64,000 nucleotides of DNA, taken from Alphaproteobacteria bacterium UBA3612 (lineage in GTDB: Bacteria > Pseudomonadota > Alphaproteobacteria > Sphingomonadales > Sphingomonadaceae). Below the pieces are notes generated by a model. The model ran no database searches. It was not told where the DNA came from and was given only the letters and a program-made list of their open reading frames with translations. Positions 42,732 to 52,730 of the stretch are shown one piece after another (within the stretch, counting starts at the first letter, position 1; each line of letters begins with the position of its first letter). The translations under genes were made by a program, and so were the position numbers. Location: assembly GCA_002375465.1 (NCBI GenBank), contig DFLT01000002.1, forward strand, positions 233-64,232, written 5' to 3'.

Positions 42732-43052
42732 GTGGCTTGGGTCGTATTGATTATCGCCGGATTGTTCGAAATCCTGTGGGCGTTTTCGATGAAACAGTCG
42801 CTGGGTTTTTCGCGATTCTGGCCCAGTATCATCACCATCGGCGGCATGGTGATCAGCTTTGCGCTGCTTTCCTGGTCGATGCGCGTTCTTCCGCTGGGAA
42901 CCGCTTATACCGTGTGGACGGGGATTGGCGCCGTGGGTGCCTTCGTTGTTGGCGTCACCGTTCTTGGCGAAAGCATCAGCATCGTGCGTGTCATCGCCGC
43001 CGTGCTGATCGTCAGTGGCCTGGTCCTGATGAAGATGGCAGGCGATGCATGA
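42732..43052 (+). CDS. gdx: SMR-family guanidinium exporter (Gdx/SugE type)
   Basis: This 106-residue, four-helix small multidrug resistance protein is closely similar to E. coli SugE: MAWVVLIIAGLFEILWAF with Glu13 and Trp16, GFSRFWPSIITI, and PLGTAYTVWTGIGAVGA are the Gdx signature. Gdx proteins exchange guanidinium for protons as antiparallel dimers. The GTG start lies 5 bp after AAAGGAGG, and upstream hairpins resemble a guanidine-II riboswitch, which supports the substrate. The protein is monocistronic. A broader quaternary-ammonium exporter (EmrE type) is less likely. Confidence 0.92.
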   Translation: MAWVVLIIAGLFEILWAFSMKQSLGFSRFWPSIITIGGMVISFALLSWSMRVLPLGTAYTVWTGIGAVGAFVVGVTVLGESISIVRVIAAVLIVSGLVLMKMAGDA

Positions 43053-43120
43053 GGGTTCGCCGCAATTCGGCCCGAAGCCGCCGATGCAGGACAGCCCGCA
43101 GGGACTGGCGCCTGAAAAAA

Positions 43121-43196
43121 TGGTGCCGCTTAGGTGACTCGAACACCTGACCCCATCATTACGAATGATGTGCTCTACCAACTGAGCTAAAGCGGC
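43121..43196 (-). tRNA. thrT: tRNA-Thr (anticodon CGT)
   Basis: The minus strand reads as a 76-base cloverleaf with encoded CCA: acceptor GCCGCTT/AAGCGGC, D arm with AGCTCAGTTGGTAGAGC, anticodon stem CATCA/TGATG around TTCGTAA (anticodon CGT, reading ACG) and T arm GGTTCGAGTC-type (GTGTTCGAGTCAC). Six T residues follow the CCA on the minus strand and may help end transcription. Confidence 0.95.
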
Positions 43197-43356
43197 GCGC
43201 GGGCGGGGACGGGTTCGACCGCCTGCCCGAGAGGGCGCGCAATAACAGCGCGGAAGGGCGCTGACAAGCTAGGCAAATCATGCCTGCGCGTTAACCCCCT
43301 TTAAAGCGGCCGGCGCCATATCGGTCCCTACCTGTTCACGGATTGGCCGACTTGCG

Positions 43357-44613
43357 ATGAAAGATGGTGGCGGCGGCGATTTCAGCGCCGGGTACGACAG
43401 CGCCGGGTATGAAAGCGATGACGAACCCCGGTTCGAAGCGCCGCCGCTTTTTGCGGGACAGGACGAGCGCCGCATGCATGTGCGCGCCTATCAGCAATGG
43501 GTTGGCCTGCTGAACGGCCGGAAATTCCCCACGCCCGCCGATCTGGACGTTTTGCGCGACGAGGATTTCGGCCCGCACAGCTTTCTGATGGATTTTCGGG
43601 AGGGACGGCTGAAGCCGATCTTGCGTTTTATCGGCGCGCGGCTGCAGGCGGAATGCACGCTGGACGATGAGCCGTATCGCGAAGCCCCGCTGGACGTGAA
43701 TTCGGTTCCCCGGCGATCTTTGCTGTCGCGCCTGACAGATCATTATCTTGAAATCATCGCCAACCGGGCACCGGTTGGGTTCGAGGCGGAATTTACCTCT
43801 CGCCGCGGTCATGAGACGCTTTATCGCGGCATATTAATGCCGCTTAGCAGTGACGGCAGAGTGATTGATTACATGTACGGCGTGATCAACTGGAAAGAAC
43901 TTGCCGAGGCGGATCTGGGTCAGGTTCTGGCGCGCGAAGCCGGTTTGGGGCAGATCAGCGGTCTGGCAACCCGTTTCCCGGCAATGGCTGCGCCCACCTC
44001 GCCGCTCGGCACGCCTGCGGGGCTGGCGGATAGATTGGCTGATGCACGCGGCGCTGCAGACGTGCTGCAAGGTGCCAACGACCGCAGCCGGATTGCGCTC
44101 TACGCAGCCCTATCCGCCGCGTGGAACGTGCATCTGGCGGCGCAGCAGGCACCCGGGCATTATCGGGTATTGCTGCAAAACAATGGTCTGACGGCGCAGG
44201 CACGCGCGCCCATGACGCCGCTGCTGAAGCTGGTATTTGGCATAGAATACGACAAGTCCCGCCTGACGGAATTTGCCGCTGTCCTGTCCCATGCCAGGCG
44301 GCAGAACGTGCCGGAAGATGGGATGCTGGCATTCCTGGCCGGCTTTGAAGGCGGATTGAAAGGGGTGGTGCGGGCGGAACGCGCTGCCCGCCGGGAAAAT
44401 ACAGCGCAGCCCAGGGAGGACCGGCTCGCCGCGACGCGCAGGCAGCTTCGCTCCTGCGATCCGCTGGCCAGCCTGTCGCTGGACGTGGAGCTGGCGGATG
44501 GCGACGAATTCGTCCTGATGATGGCGCGGCGCCAACCCGACGGGTCGCTGGGCATCGTTGCAGCTGTTCCGCACCGCGATGATCTGATGGAGAGGGTTCT
44601 CAGCAGCCTCTAA
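43357..44613 (+). CDS. PAS-domain protein (PAS_5-like)
   Basis: This 418-residue soluble protein starts with a Gly/Asp-rich 30 residues, then a region (about 40-190) with YQQWVGLLNGRKFPTPADLD and FMLDFREG-like and YRGILMPLSSDGRVIDYMYGVI elements that resemble the PAS_5 family of alphaproteobacteria. The rest (about 200-418) has no recognised domain. No catalytic output is apparent, so it may be a sensor or scaffold. It is followed after 115 bp by the large GDH gene. The family call is by pattern only. Confidence 0.6.
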   Translation: MKDGGGGDFSAGYDSAGYESDDEPRFEAPPLFAGQDERRMHVRAYQQWVGLLNGRKFPTPADLDVLRDEDFGPHSFLMDFREGRLKPILRFIGARLQAECTLDDEPYREAPLDVNSVPRRSLLSRLTDHYLEIIANRAPVGFEAEFTSRRGHETLYRGILMPLSSDGRVIDYMYGVINWKELAEADLGQVLAREAGLGQISGLATRFPAMAAPTSPLGTPAGLADRLADARGAADVLQGANDRSRIALYAALSAAWNVHLAAQQAPGHYRVLLQNNGLTAQARAPMTPLLKLVFGIEYDKSRLTEFAAVLSHARRQNVPEDGMLAFLAGFEGGLKGVVRAERAARRENTAQPREDRLAATRRQLRSCDPLASLSLDVELADGDEFVLMMARRQPDGSLGIVAAVPHRDDLMERVLSSL

Positions 44614-44728
44614 AGCCGTGGATGGGACAGAAAAAAGTCTTTCGTCGTCTCCTCCTTGCCTTCCCCCCGCTGCCCCGCGCATAAGCAGCGGCGCAATTAT
44701 CTTACGCGAAGGTACGAAGGACACCCGG

Positions 44729-47700
44729 ATGGCCGACAAACGAATGGATCCGCTCGAGCGGGCGTTGTTTGAAGGAGCCCTGCCGGGGGAGGCGGACGAC
44801 CTGGACGCGAAAGCGGCCAAGCGCATCGCCACCCTCGTCCGTGGTGCCCTGAAGGAGCGCGCGCCTGATACGCCGATCATTCACGTCGAGAGCATCGAAC
44901 CGAGTCCCGGCCAGCGTCGTACCGGACTTGCCATCGTCAATGATAACATGCCCTTTCTGGTCGATTCGGTCACAAATGCGCTGACTGCGCGGGGGATGGG
45001 CATTCACCGGCTGTTGCATCCGATCGTGTCTGTCGAGCGGACGCGTGGAGGGCGCCTGAAATCGCTGCACGCGGCCAATGGCGGCCCGTCGCATGAACAG
45101 GCACGTGAATCGATCATCTATATCGAGGCGGATCGCGTTGGTGCACGCGGTCGCAGCGATCTGGCGGCGGAACTGGCAATCGTGCTGGACGATGTGCGCG
45201 CCGCCGTACGCGACTGGCAGGAAATGACGGCGGCGATGAAGGACGCCGGTGATTCGCTTGCCGATGCGAAGATTTCCGCACCCGCAGCGGAAGTTATCGA
45301 GGCAAAGGCGTTCCTCGACTGGCTGGTGGACGATAATTTCACCCTGCTGGGCTATGCCGCCTATCGTTTTCGCGGTGCGCTGGACGATCCCACGCTGGAG
45401 CCGCAGGCGGAGGCTGGTCTCGGCCTGCTGTCGGATCCGGAATTCCCGCTGTGGCGCGGCGCCGGCGGTTTCGAAGTTCTGCCGACCGCGCTGCGCGAGT
45501 TCATGGCGACGCCCGAGCCCATATTGATCGCCAAGGCAAATGCCGTCAGCCGTGTCCACCGGTCGACCTATTACGATGTCATCAGCGTGAAGCGGTATGA
45601 CGATGAGGGGCAGGTATGTGGCGAATATCGCTTCATCGGCCTGCTGACATCGGCGGCGCTGTCAATGTCGCCCGACAAGGTGCCGATGATGCGGCGAAAG
45701 ATCCAGGAGGTGCGGGCATCTCTGGGCTTTGACCCGCGCAGCCATTCCGGAAAGGCGCTGACGCATGTCATCGAGACCTTTCCGCGCACCGACCTGTTCA
45801 TCGTCAGCGCGACGCGGCTGGCGGAAATGGCGAAGGGCATGCTGTCGCTGCTCGATCGTCCGCGTCCGCGTATCTTTGTCCGTGCCGACCCCTTTGGACG
45901 TTATGTCAGCGCCATCGTCTATGTCCCGCGAGAGGCATATAATACCGGCATCCGGTCGCGTATCGGTGCAATGCTGGAGGATTCGTTCAAGGCGCGCGTG
46001 TCGCGATTCGACGTGGAATTGCGCTCCGAGGGGCTGGCGCGGGTTCAATATTACTTGGCCACGACACCCGGCAAGGCCGCCGTCCTGGACGAAGCCGATC
46101 TAAATGCGAAGCTGGAACGTCTGGTCAGGGGATGGGACGAGGCGCTGGAAGCCGAATTGCTGAAGCGCCTGGGCGGCGCGCGCGGCGGGCGTCTGTCCCT
46201 GACCTATGCGGGCGCGTTTTCCGCCAGCTATCGCGATCAGTTCGACGCTGCCGAAGGCGCGCAGGACATAGAACGGCTGTCGGAACTGCAGGGAGAAGAG
46301 GACCGCGACGTCCACTTCTATCGCAGGGCCGAGGAATCCGCGAATGAGATGCGCATCAAGATCTATCGGCGCGGAAAGATTATTCCGCTGTCCGACATGG
46401 TGCCGGTACTGGAGGCATTCGGCCTTCGCGTTATCGAGGAATTCCCCTTTGACCTGCTCGGTGGACGCGGCGGCTGGATTCACGATTTCCTGGTCGAAAG
46501 CGCCCATGGCGAGGCCCTGAACGTCGAATATCTGAAGGAACAGGCGGAGCCCGCGTTGCGGGCCGTTCTGAGCGGTGCGAAGGAAAACGACGCATTCAAC
46601 GGCCTCGTCACCAGCGCCTCCCTGACGGTTGAACAGGTCAATTGGCTGCGCGCCTATTTCCGCTATTTGCGGCAGGTGGGCCTGAATTATGGCATGCCGA
46701 CGGTGGTCGAGGCGCTGCGCCAGCATCCGAAGGTCACCGCCGGTCTGATCGGCCTGTTCTATGCGCGTTTCGATCCGTCGGTGAAAAAGCGTGAAGCCGA
46801 GATAAAGACATGGCGCCGCACGATCGTCGAGGATCTGAAATCGGTCGCCGCGATCGATGAGGACCGCATCCTCAGGCTGTACCGCGACACCATCGAAGCG
46901 ACGCTGCGGACGAACGCCTTTTCCGGCGACCGACCGGCGCTTGCCTTCAAATTCAACTCCTCGGCGATTCCCGGCCTGCCGCAGCCGGTGCCCTATCGCG
47001 AAATCTGGGTCTATTCACCACGGGTTGAGGGTATCCATCTGCGCGGCGGTCCCATTGCGCGCGGGGGTTTGCGCTGGTCGGACCGCCGCGACGATTTCCG
47101 GACTGAGGTTCTGGGACTGGTAAAGGCGCAGATGGTGAAGAACGCCGTCATCGTCCCCACCGGGTCGAAGGGCGGATTCTACCCCAAGGCCCTGCCGCCG
47201 ATGAGTGACCGGGAGGCATGGCTGGCAGAGGGGATCGCCTGCTACGAAATCTTCATCGGATCCCTGCTGTCCCTGACCGACAATCGCGTTGGCGACACGG
47301 TGGTCAGGCCCGACGACGTTGTCTGCCATGACGATCCCGACCCGTATCTGGTCGTCGCCGCCGACAAGGGGACGGCGACATTTTCCGACATTGCGAACCG
47401 CATCAGCGTGGAGCGCGGATTTTGGCTGGGCGACGCCTTCGCCTCCGGCGGCGCGAACGGCTATGATCACAAGGCGATGGGAATCACGGCCCGCGGCGCC
47501 TGGGTCAGTGTGCAACGGCACTTCCGCGAAATGGGCGTCGATATCCAGACGGAGCCGGTCACGGTGATCGGCATCGGCGATATGTCTGGCGACGTTTTTG
47601 GCAACGGCATGCTGCTGTCGGAAAGCCTGAAGCTGATCGCGGCCTTTGACCATCGCCATATCTTCATTGATCCCACGCCTGATCCGGCCACGAGCTTTGC

Positions 47701-49441
47701 AGAGCGCGCGCGTCTGTTTGCGCTGCCGCGCTCATCCTGGGACGATTATGACCGGGATTTGATTTCCCCCGGCGGCGGCGTTTTCCCGCGCGCACAAAAA
47801 TCCATCACCCTGACCCCCGAAATTCGGGAACTGCTGAATATAGCGGAGGAGGAGGTATCGCCCACGACGCTGATCCGTGCGATCCTGACGGCGGAGGCCG
47901 GACTGCTGTGGTTCGGCGGCATCGGCACCTATGTAAAGGCGGGCGGCGAAAGCGATGCGGATGTCGGCGACCGCACCAATGACGAGCTGCGCGTCGATGC
48001 GCGCGACCTGAAGGTAAAGGTAATCGGCGAAGGTGCGAATCTTGGAATTACCCAGCCGGGACGGATCGCCTTCGCACGCCATGGCGGCCGCGTGAACACT
48101 GACTTCATCGACAATTCGGCAGGCGTCGACTGTTCCGATAATGAGGTGAATATCAAGATCGCGCTGCAGGAGCCGCTGCGGTCCGGCAAGCTGGAGATGG
48201 ACGCGCGCAACACCCTGCTGGCCAGCATGACGGAGGCGGTCGCCGACATCGTTCTGCGTGACAATTTCATGCAGACGCAGGCATTGTCCGTGGCGGCGGC
48301 CGGGGGCGCTGCGACGCTGCCCGCGCTGCAACGGGTCATTCAGATGCTGGAGGCGCGGGGACAATTGAACCGTCGCGTTGAACAGTTGCCGACCGACGAG
48401 CAACTGACCCAGCGCGCAGCAACCGGGATGGGCCTGACGCGGCCCGAACTTGCCATTCTACTCGCCTACGCAAAGACCTCGCTTTACGAATCGCTGGTTG
48501 CATCCGGCGTGCCGGACGATGCTGTTCTGGCCGAGGATTTGTCCATGGCATTTCCGGACGAGCTGGAGGCGCGCTTTCCAGCAGAAATCGCGAGCCACAC
48601 CTTGCGCCGGGAAATCATCGCGACAAAGCTGGCCAACCAGATCGTCAATCGCGGTGGCATCGCCCTGGCGTTCGAACTGGCGGAAGAACATGGAACGACG
48701 CTGGCCCATGTCGCAGCGGCATTCATTTCTGCGCGAGAATTGTTCGACCTGCGCAATTTGTGGCGTTCGATAGATGCGGCGGACATCGATGCCGCCGCGC
48801 ACCTGATGCTGCACGCGCGTTCGATACAGGTGCTGCGCCTGCACATGTCGGACCTGATCCGCGTGACCGATGTCGGTGACAAGCCATCCGATACGGTAAC
48901 GGCGCTGCGCCCCGGCATTGCGACGCTGGCAGAGGACATCGACACGCTGCTGCGCGCAGAGCCGCGTGCCTATCTGGAGCGGCTGCGGCAGGAACTCGCG
49001 ACGGGCGGCGCCCCCCACGACATCGCCGAGCGCATGATAGATCTGCAGGCGCTCGATGGCGGGGTTTCGACCTCGCGTCTGGCGTTCGACGTGGGGGTCA
49101 ATGTGTGTGACGTTGCAAATGCCTATACGCTGCTGGGGCAGGAGGTTGGGCTCGACTGGGCGAAATCGGCGGCAGCGCAAATGTCCCCGACGGACCCTTG
49201 GGAACGCCTGCTGGTGGCCGGGCTTGTCCGCGATTTCGAGGGGCTGCGCATCGGCCTGATCCGGCAGATCACGCAGCCCGGCGACGATCCGTCGGCCGCC
49301 GTTTCAGAATGGCTGGCGGCGCACGAGGACCGTGTCGGACGGTTGCGGGAGGCCATCGAACGCGCGCGTGGTTCCGGAGCGATCACGACGGCCATGCTCG
49401 CGCATCTGGCCAGCCAGGCGCGCAGCCTGCTTGCCCGATGA
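44729..49441 (+). CDS. gdhB: NAD-specific glutamate dehydrogenase, large type (GDH-180)
   Basis: This 1570-residue enzyme interconverts glutamate and 2-oxoglutarate plus ammonia, mainly in the degradative direction. Its central catalytic block contains RGGLRWSDRRDDFRTEVLGL and MVKNAVIVPTGSKGGF with the catalytic Lys, GMGDMSGDVFGNGM-type NAD region (IGIGDMSGDVFGNGM) and VIGEGANLGITQPGR. The N-terminal third holds ACT-like regulatory domains and the C-terminal part is helical, as in GDH-180 enzymes. The ATG at 44729 follows GAAGG; the upstream frame adds poor sequence. GlnD follows 545 bp after its end, with a small exported protein between. Confidence 0.95.
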   Translation: MADKRMDPLERALFEGALPGEADDLDAKAAKRIATLVRGALKERAPDTPIIHVESIEPSPGQRRTGLAIVNDNMPFLVDSVTNALTARGMGIHRLLHPIVSVERTRGGRLKSLHAANGGPSHEQARESIIYIEADRVGARGRSDLAAELAIVLDDVRAAVRDWQEMTAAMKDAGDSLADAKISAPAAEVIEAKAFLDWLVDDNFTLLGYAAYRFRGALDDPTLEPQAEAGLGLLSDPEFPLWRGAGGFEVLPTALREFMATPEPILIAKANAVSRVHRSTYYDVISVKRYDDEGQVCGEYRFIGLLTSAALSMSPDKVPMMRRKIQEVRASLGFDPRSHSGKALTHVIETFPRTDLFIVSATRLAEMAKGMLSLLDRPRPRIFVRADPFGRYVSAIVYVPREAYNTGIRSRIGAMLEDSFKARVSRFDVELRSEGLARVQYYLATTPGKAAVLDEADLNAKLERLVRGWDEALEAELLKRLGGARGGRLSLTYAGAFSASYRDQFDAAEGAQDIERLSELQGEEDRDVHFYRRAEESANEMRIKIYRRGKIIPLSDMVPVLEAFGLRVIEEFPFDLLGGRGGWIHDFLVESAHGEALNVEYLKEQAEPALRAVLSGAKENDAFNGLVTSASLTVEQVNWLRAYFRYLRQVGLNYGMPTVVEALRQHPKVTAGLIGLFYARFDPSVKKREAEIKTWRRTIVEDLKSVAAIDEDRILRLYRDTIEATLRTNAFSGDRPALAFKFNSSAIPGLPQPVPYREIWVYSPRVEGIHLRGGPIARGGLRWSDRRDDFRTEVLGLVKAQMVKNAVIVPTGSKGGFYPKALPPMSDREAWLAEGIACYEIFIGSLLSLTDNRVGDTVVRPDDVVCHDDPDPYLVVAADKGTATFSDIANRISVERGFWLGDAFASGGANGYDHKAMGITARGAWVSVQRHFREMGVDIQTEPVTVIGIGDMSGDVFGNGMLLSESLKLIAAFDHRHIFIDPTPDPATSFAERARLFALPRSSWDDYDRDLISPGGGVFPRAQKSITLTPEIRELLNIAEEEVSPTTLIRAILTAEAGLLWFGGIGTYVKAGGESDADVGDRTNDELRVDARDLKVKVIGEGANLGITQPGRIAFARHGGRVNTDFIDNSAGVDCSDNEVNIKIALQEPLRSGKLEMDARNTLLASMTEAVADIVLRDNFMQTQALSVAAAGGAATLPALQRVIQMLEARGQLNRRVEQLPTDEQLTQRAATGMGLTRPELAILLAYAKTSLYESLVASGVPDDAVLAEDLSMAFPDELEARFPAEIASHTLRREIIATKLANQIVNRGGIALAFELAEEHGTTLAHVAAAFISARELFDLRNLWRSIDAADIDAAAHLMLHARSIQVLRLHMSDLIRVTDVGDKPSDTVTALRPGIATLAEDIDTLLRAEPRAYLERLRQELATGGAPHDIAERMIDLQALDGGVSTSRLAFDVGVNVCDVANAYTLLGQEVGLDWAKSAAAQMSPTDPWERLLVAGLVRDFEGLRIGLIRQITQPGDDPSAAVSEWLAAHEDRVGRLREAIERARGSGAITTAMLAHLASQARSLLAR

Positions 49442-49447
49442 ACCGGC

Positions 49448-49465
49448 GCGCGCCTGCGGGCGCGC
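49448..49465 (+). terminator. GC hairpin after gdhB
   Basis: GCGCGCC (49448-49454) pairs perfectly with GGCGCGC (49459-49465) around a TGCG loop, 6 bp after the stop. No T tract follows, so it may be a processing or stability hairpin rather than a true terminator. Confidence 0.35.
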
Positions 49466-49524
49466 AAAAGCGGAACCTGATACATTCATGGCCCGTTAAA
49501 GCGGCAGACAGGAAAGTTACGGAC

Positions 49525-49953
49525 ATGGACAAACGCCTTCTTCTTCTTGCCGCCGCTGGCTTCGCCCTCACCATCTGCCCGTGTGCCGCGAGTGCGCAGG
49601 AAGTTGAAGAGGCGCCGAGTTCCGGTGTCATCGTAGCCCCTCCGACGAAGCGGGTTCCGCTTGACATGTTCATGCCGCGAAAAGGGTGTGAAGACATTCC
49701 CGAAGGCGAAATCTGCGTGACCGCCGATCCCATAGACGAGCCCGAGGAATCGCCGCCCCCGCCCGATCCTGGCGACCGTCTGCTGGATGCCGGTGCCGAG
49801 CGTGAGGCGCTGGCCGACACGGGGTCACGTACACCGACGGATTGCTCTGTGGTGGGCGCAGCGGGTGCATCGGGATGCGTGGTCAACGATTTCCGCCAAT
49901 GGAAAAAAGAGCGCGAGCTGCAGAAGAAGCGCGAAGAAATCCCTGTCGAATAG
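49525..49953 (+). CDS. Exported protein of unknown function
   Basis: This 142-residue protein starts with a signal peptide (cleavage near SAQ, residue 28). The mature part is Pro/Glu/Asp-rich (DPIDEPEESPPPPDPG) with an NDFRQWKKERELQKKREE tail and Cys residues in CEDIPEGEIC and CSVVGAAGASGC. I do not recognise a family. The start at 49525 was chosen for the signal peptide; the frame is open far upstream. It lies between gdhB and glnD. Confidence 0.7.
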   Translation: MDKRLLLLAAAGFALTICPCAASAQEVEEAPSSGVIVAPPTKRVPLDMFMPRKGCEDIPEGEICVTADPIDEPEESPPPPDPGDRLLDAGAEREALADTGSRTPTDCSVVGAAGASGCVVNDFRQWKKERELQKKREEIPVE

Positions 49954-49985
49954 CCGGGGGCACCCTGGCCTGTTAGACTGAAGCC

Positions 49986-52712
49986 ATGGCTGATGTTTAC
50001 AAGCGAGTCGATGACAGGCGTGCCATTATCGACCGACGTGCGCTGGCGAGCGAACTTGCCACCTGCGAACCCACGCGTGCGGAGGCGACGGAGATTCTGC
50101 GCGCAGCCTATGATCGCGGTGTGGTCGAATTGGACCGACGGATTGATGAGGATCCGGGCAAGGGCCTGACCCATGCGAATTCACGCGCATTTCTGACGGA
50201 CCAGCTGATTCGGCTGATCTACGATTTCGCGACGCAGCGCCTCTATCCCAATAATCATCCTTCGGCCTCAGAGCGCCTGCTGGTCTGTGCCGTCGGCGGT
50301 TACGGTCGGCGGGAAATGGCGCCCTATAGCGATGTCGACCTGCTGTTCCTGACCGGTAAGAAGCTGACCGCCTGGGGCGAACAGGTGATCGAGGCGGTGC
50401 TGTACACGCTGTGGGATCTGGGCTGGAAAGTCGGCCATGCCACCCGTTCGCTATCCGAACTCGTGCGCCTGTCGCGCGAGGATATCACCATCCGTACCGC
50501 CATGCTGGAGGCACGGTTCCTGTGGGGCGACCAGGCCTTGTACGATGAGGCGGTCGTGCGGTTCACGATGGACGTGACCCGCGGGACGGAGCGCGACTTC
50601 ATCCAGCAGAAACTGGCGGAGCGCGAAGCGCGGCACGTCCGCATGGGCAATAGCCGCTATGTCGTCGAACCCAACGTCAAGGAGGGCAAGGGCGGCCTGC
50701 GCGACCTGCACGCGCTGTTCTGGATCGGCAAATATGTCTATCGCGTCGACCGGGCCGTCGAACTGGTCGACAAGGGCGTTTTCGAACCGCACGAGTACCG
50801 TCAGTTCAATCGCGCAGAAAATTTTCTCTGGTCGGTGCGCATATTGCTGCACCGCCTGTCGCGCCGCGCCGAGGAGCGCCTGACGTTCGACCTGCAACGA
50901 GAGCTTGCGAACCGCCTCGGTTATCAGGAGCGTGCCGGTGAAGCGCCGGTAGAGCGTTTCATGCGGCATTATTTCCTGATGGCGAAATCCGTCGGCGACC
51001 TGACGGGCCTGTTCCTGGCGCATCTGGAGGAGCAGCACGCTGCCACGCGCATGCGGTTGCCGTCACGCGTGCGTATGCCAAAGCGCCTGAAGGGATTCAC
51101 GCTGAAGGACGAGCGGATCGGCATCCCCTCGGACGACTTCTTTCAGGAAAAGCCCCGCCGGCTGTTGCAATTATTCGCTCTCGCCGACCGGGAGGGACAC
51201 GAAATTCACCCCCTCGCCATGCGTCAGGCGGGGCACGATGCCCATTTGGCCGGCGACCTGAAAAAGGATCCAAAAGCGAACGAGCTGTTCATGTCGATCC
51301 TCGCCAGCAAGCGCGACCCTGAGCTTGTGCTGAGATGGATGAACGAGGCAGGCGTTTTTGGGCGCTTCATTCCCGATTTTGGCCGGGTCGTGGCGCGCAT
51401 GCAGTATGACATGTATCATCATTACACCGTCGACGAGCATACCATCCGCGCAATCGGGCTGTTGTCGAAGATCGAGAAGGGCGAATTGCAGGACGACCAC
51501 CCGCTGTCCAGCGCCCTGATCCACAAGATTTCGAGCCGAGAGGTGCTGTATACGGCGGTTCTGCTGCATGACATCGCCAAGGGACGCGGCGGCGATCACA
51601 GCGAACTGGGCGCGGAGGTGGCGGAAAAGATCTGTCCGCGATTGGGGCTGTCGCCCGCGCAGACGGAAACGATCGCATGGCTGGTCCGCTATCATCTGCT
51701 GATGTCCGCGACGGCATTCAAACGCGACCTGACCGACCCGAAGACGATCGAGGATTTCGTCGGTGAGGTGCAAAGCCCCGAACGGCTGAAGCTGCTGCTG
51801 ATTTTGACGGTCGTCGATATTCGCGCCGTCGGGCCCGGCACATGGACGGCGTGGAAGTCACAGCTGCTGATCCAGCTGTTCGAGGCGGCAGAGGCGCGTC
51901 TGCGCCTGGGCCACCAGGAACATGGCCGGCCGGAGCGGATCGCGGCGAAGCGCGATGCCGTGGCAGAAGACCTTGGCTGGGATCAGGAGCGGATGGCGGC
52001 CTATGTGAAGCGCTTTCACGACAGTTACTGGGTGGCGGAACCGCTGACCACGCTGGTGGCAAATGCCCGTCAGATCGACAGCCGTGAGGGGGAACTGAGC
52101 GTCGCGACAACCGTCGACGAAGAAACCGGCCTGACCCATGTGACGACCTATGCCAGCGATCACCCCGGCATCTTCATGCGACTGGCGGGCGCAATCAGCC
52201 TGTCCGGCGCGAACATCGTCGATGCACGCGTGCATACCTCTCGCGATGGCATGGCGCTGGACAATATCGCCATTACCGGACCCACGGGGGAGCCGTTCGT
52301 GGAGCCGGATCAGCTATCGCGCATGCGGCACAACATCATCGACACGCTGGAGGGGCGCATCCGCCTGCGCGAGCGACTGGCAAAGCGACCGCTCGCGCTG
52401 ACGCGTGCCGACAGTTTTGCGATAGAGCCCCGCGTCCTGATGCAGCCGAATGCGTCCAACCGCTTCACCGTGGTAGAGGTGAATGCCGCGGACCGTCCCG
52501 GCCTGCTTTATGCGCTGGCACGAACGCTGTTCGACGCGCGCGTGACGATCCGTTCGGCGCATGTCATGACATATGGCGAGCGTGCGGTGGATACATTCTA
52601 CCTGACCGACCTGATGGGTCAGCGGCTGGACAGCCCGCAGCGCCTGCGCGGTCTGGAGCGTCGCCTGCTGAATGCCGCGCAGGTTGTCGAGGAAGAGCGC
52701 AAGGCCGCGTAG
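49986..52712 (+). CDS. glnD: Bifunctional uridylyltransferase/uridylyl-removing enzyme of PII
   Basis: This 908-residue nitrogen sensor adds or removes UMP from PII protein in response to glutamine. Domains in order: nucleotidyltransferase (GGYGRREMAPYSDVDLL at 104-120 with Asp116 and Asp118), HD domain (DEHTIRAIG; LLHDIAKGRGGDHS), and two ACT domains (TTYASDHPGIFMRLAG near 720; VNAADRPGLLYALA near 835). Length is normal for the family. It follows a small exported protein, with gdhB upstream, placing nitrogen-status control near glutamate catabolism. Confidence 0.95.
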   Translation: MADVYKRVDDRRAIIDRRALASELATCEPTRAEATEILRAAYDRGVVELDRRIDEDPGKGLTHANSRAFLTDQLIRLIYDFATQRLYPNNHPSASERLLVCAVGGYGRREMAPYSDVDLLFLTGKKLTAWGEQVIEAVLYTLWDLGWKVGHATRSLSELVRLSREDITIRTAMLEARFLWGDQALYDEAVVRFTMDVTRGTERDFIQQKLAEREARHVRMGNSRYVVEPNVKEGKGGLRDLHALFWIGKYVYRVDRAVELVDKGVFEPHEYRQFNRAENFLWSVRILLHRLSRRAEERLTFDLQRELANRLGYQERAGEAPVERFMRHYFLMAKSVGDLTGLFLAHLEEQHAATRMRLPSRVRMPKRLKGFTLKDERIGIPSDDFFQEKPRRLLQLFALADREGHEIHPLAMRQAGHDAHLAGDLKKDPKANELFMSILASKRDPELVLRWMNEAGVFGRFIPDFGRVVARMQYDMYHHYTVDEHTIRAIGLLSKIEKGELQDDHPLSSALIHKISSREVLYTAVLLHDIAKGRGGDHSELGAEVAEKICPRLGLSPAQTETIAWLVRYHLLMSATAFKRDLTDPKTIEDFVGEVQSPERLKLLLILTVVDIRAVGPGTWTAWKSQLLIQLFEAAEARLRLGHQEHGRPERIAAKRDAVAEDLGWDQERMAAYVKRFHDSYWVAEPLTTLVANARQIDSREGELSVATTVDEETGLTHVTTYASDHPGIFMRLAGAISLSGANIVDARVHTSRDGMALDNIAITGPTGEPFVEPDQLSRMRHNIIDTLEGRIRLRERLAKRPLALTRADSFAIEPRVLMQPNASNRFTVVEVNAADRPGLLYALARTLFDARVTIRSAHVMTYGERAVDTFYLTDLMGQRLDSPQRLRGLERRLLNAAQVVEEERKAA

Positions 52713-52730
52713 GCCCGTCCTATCGGCCGC

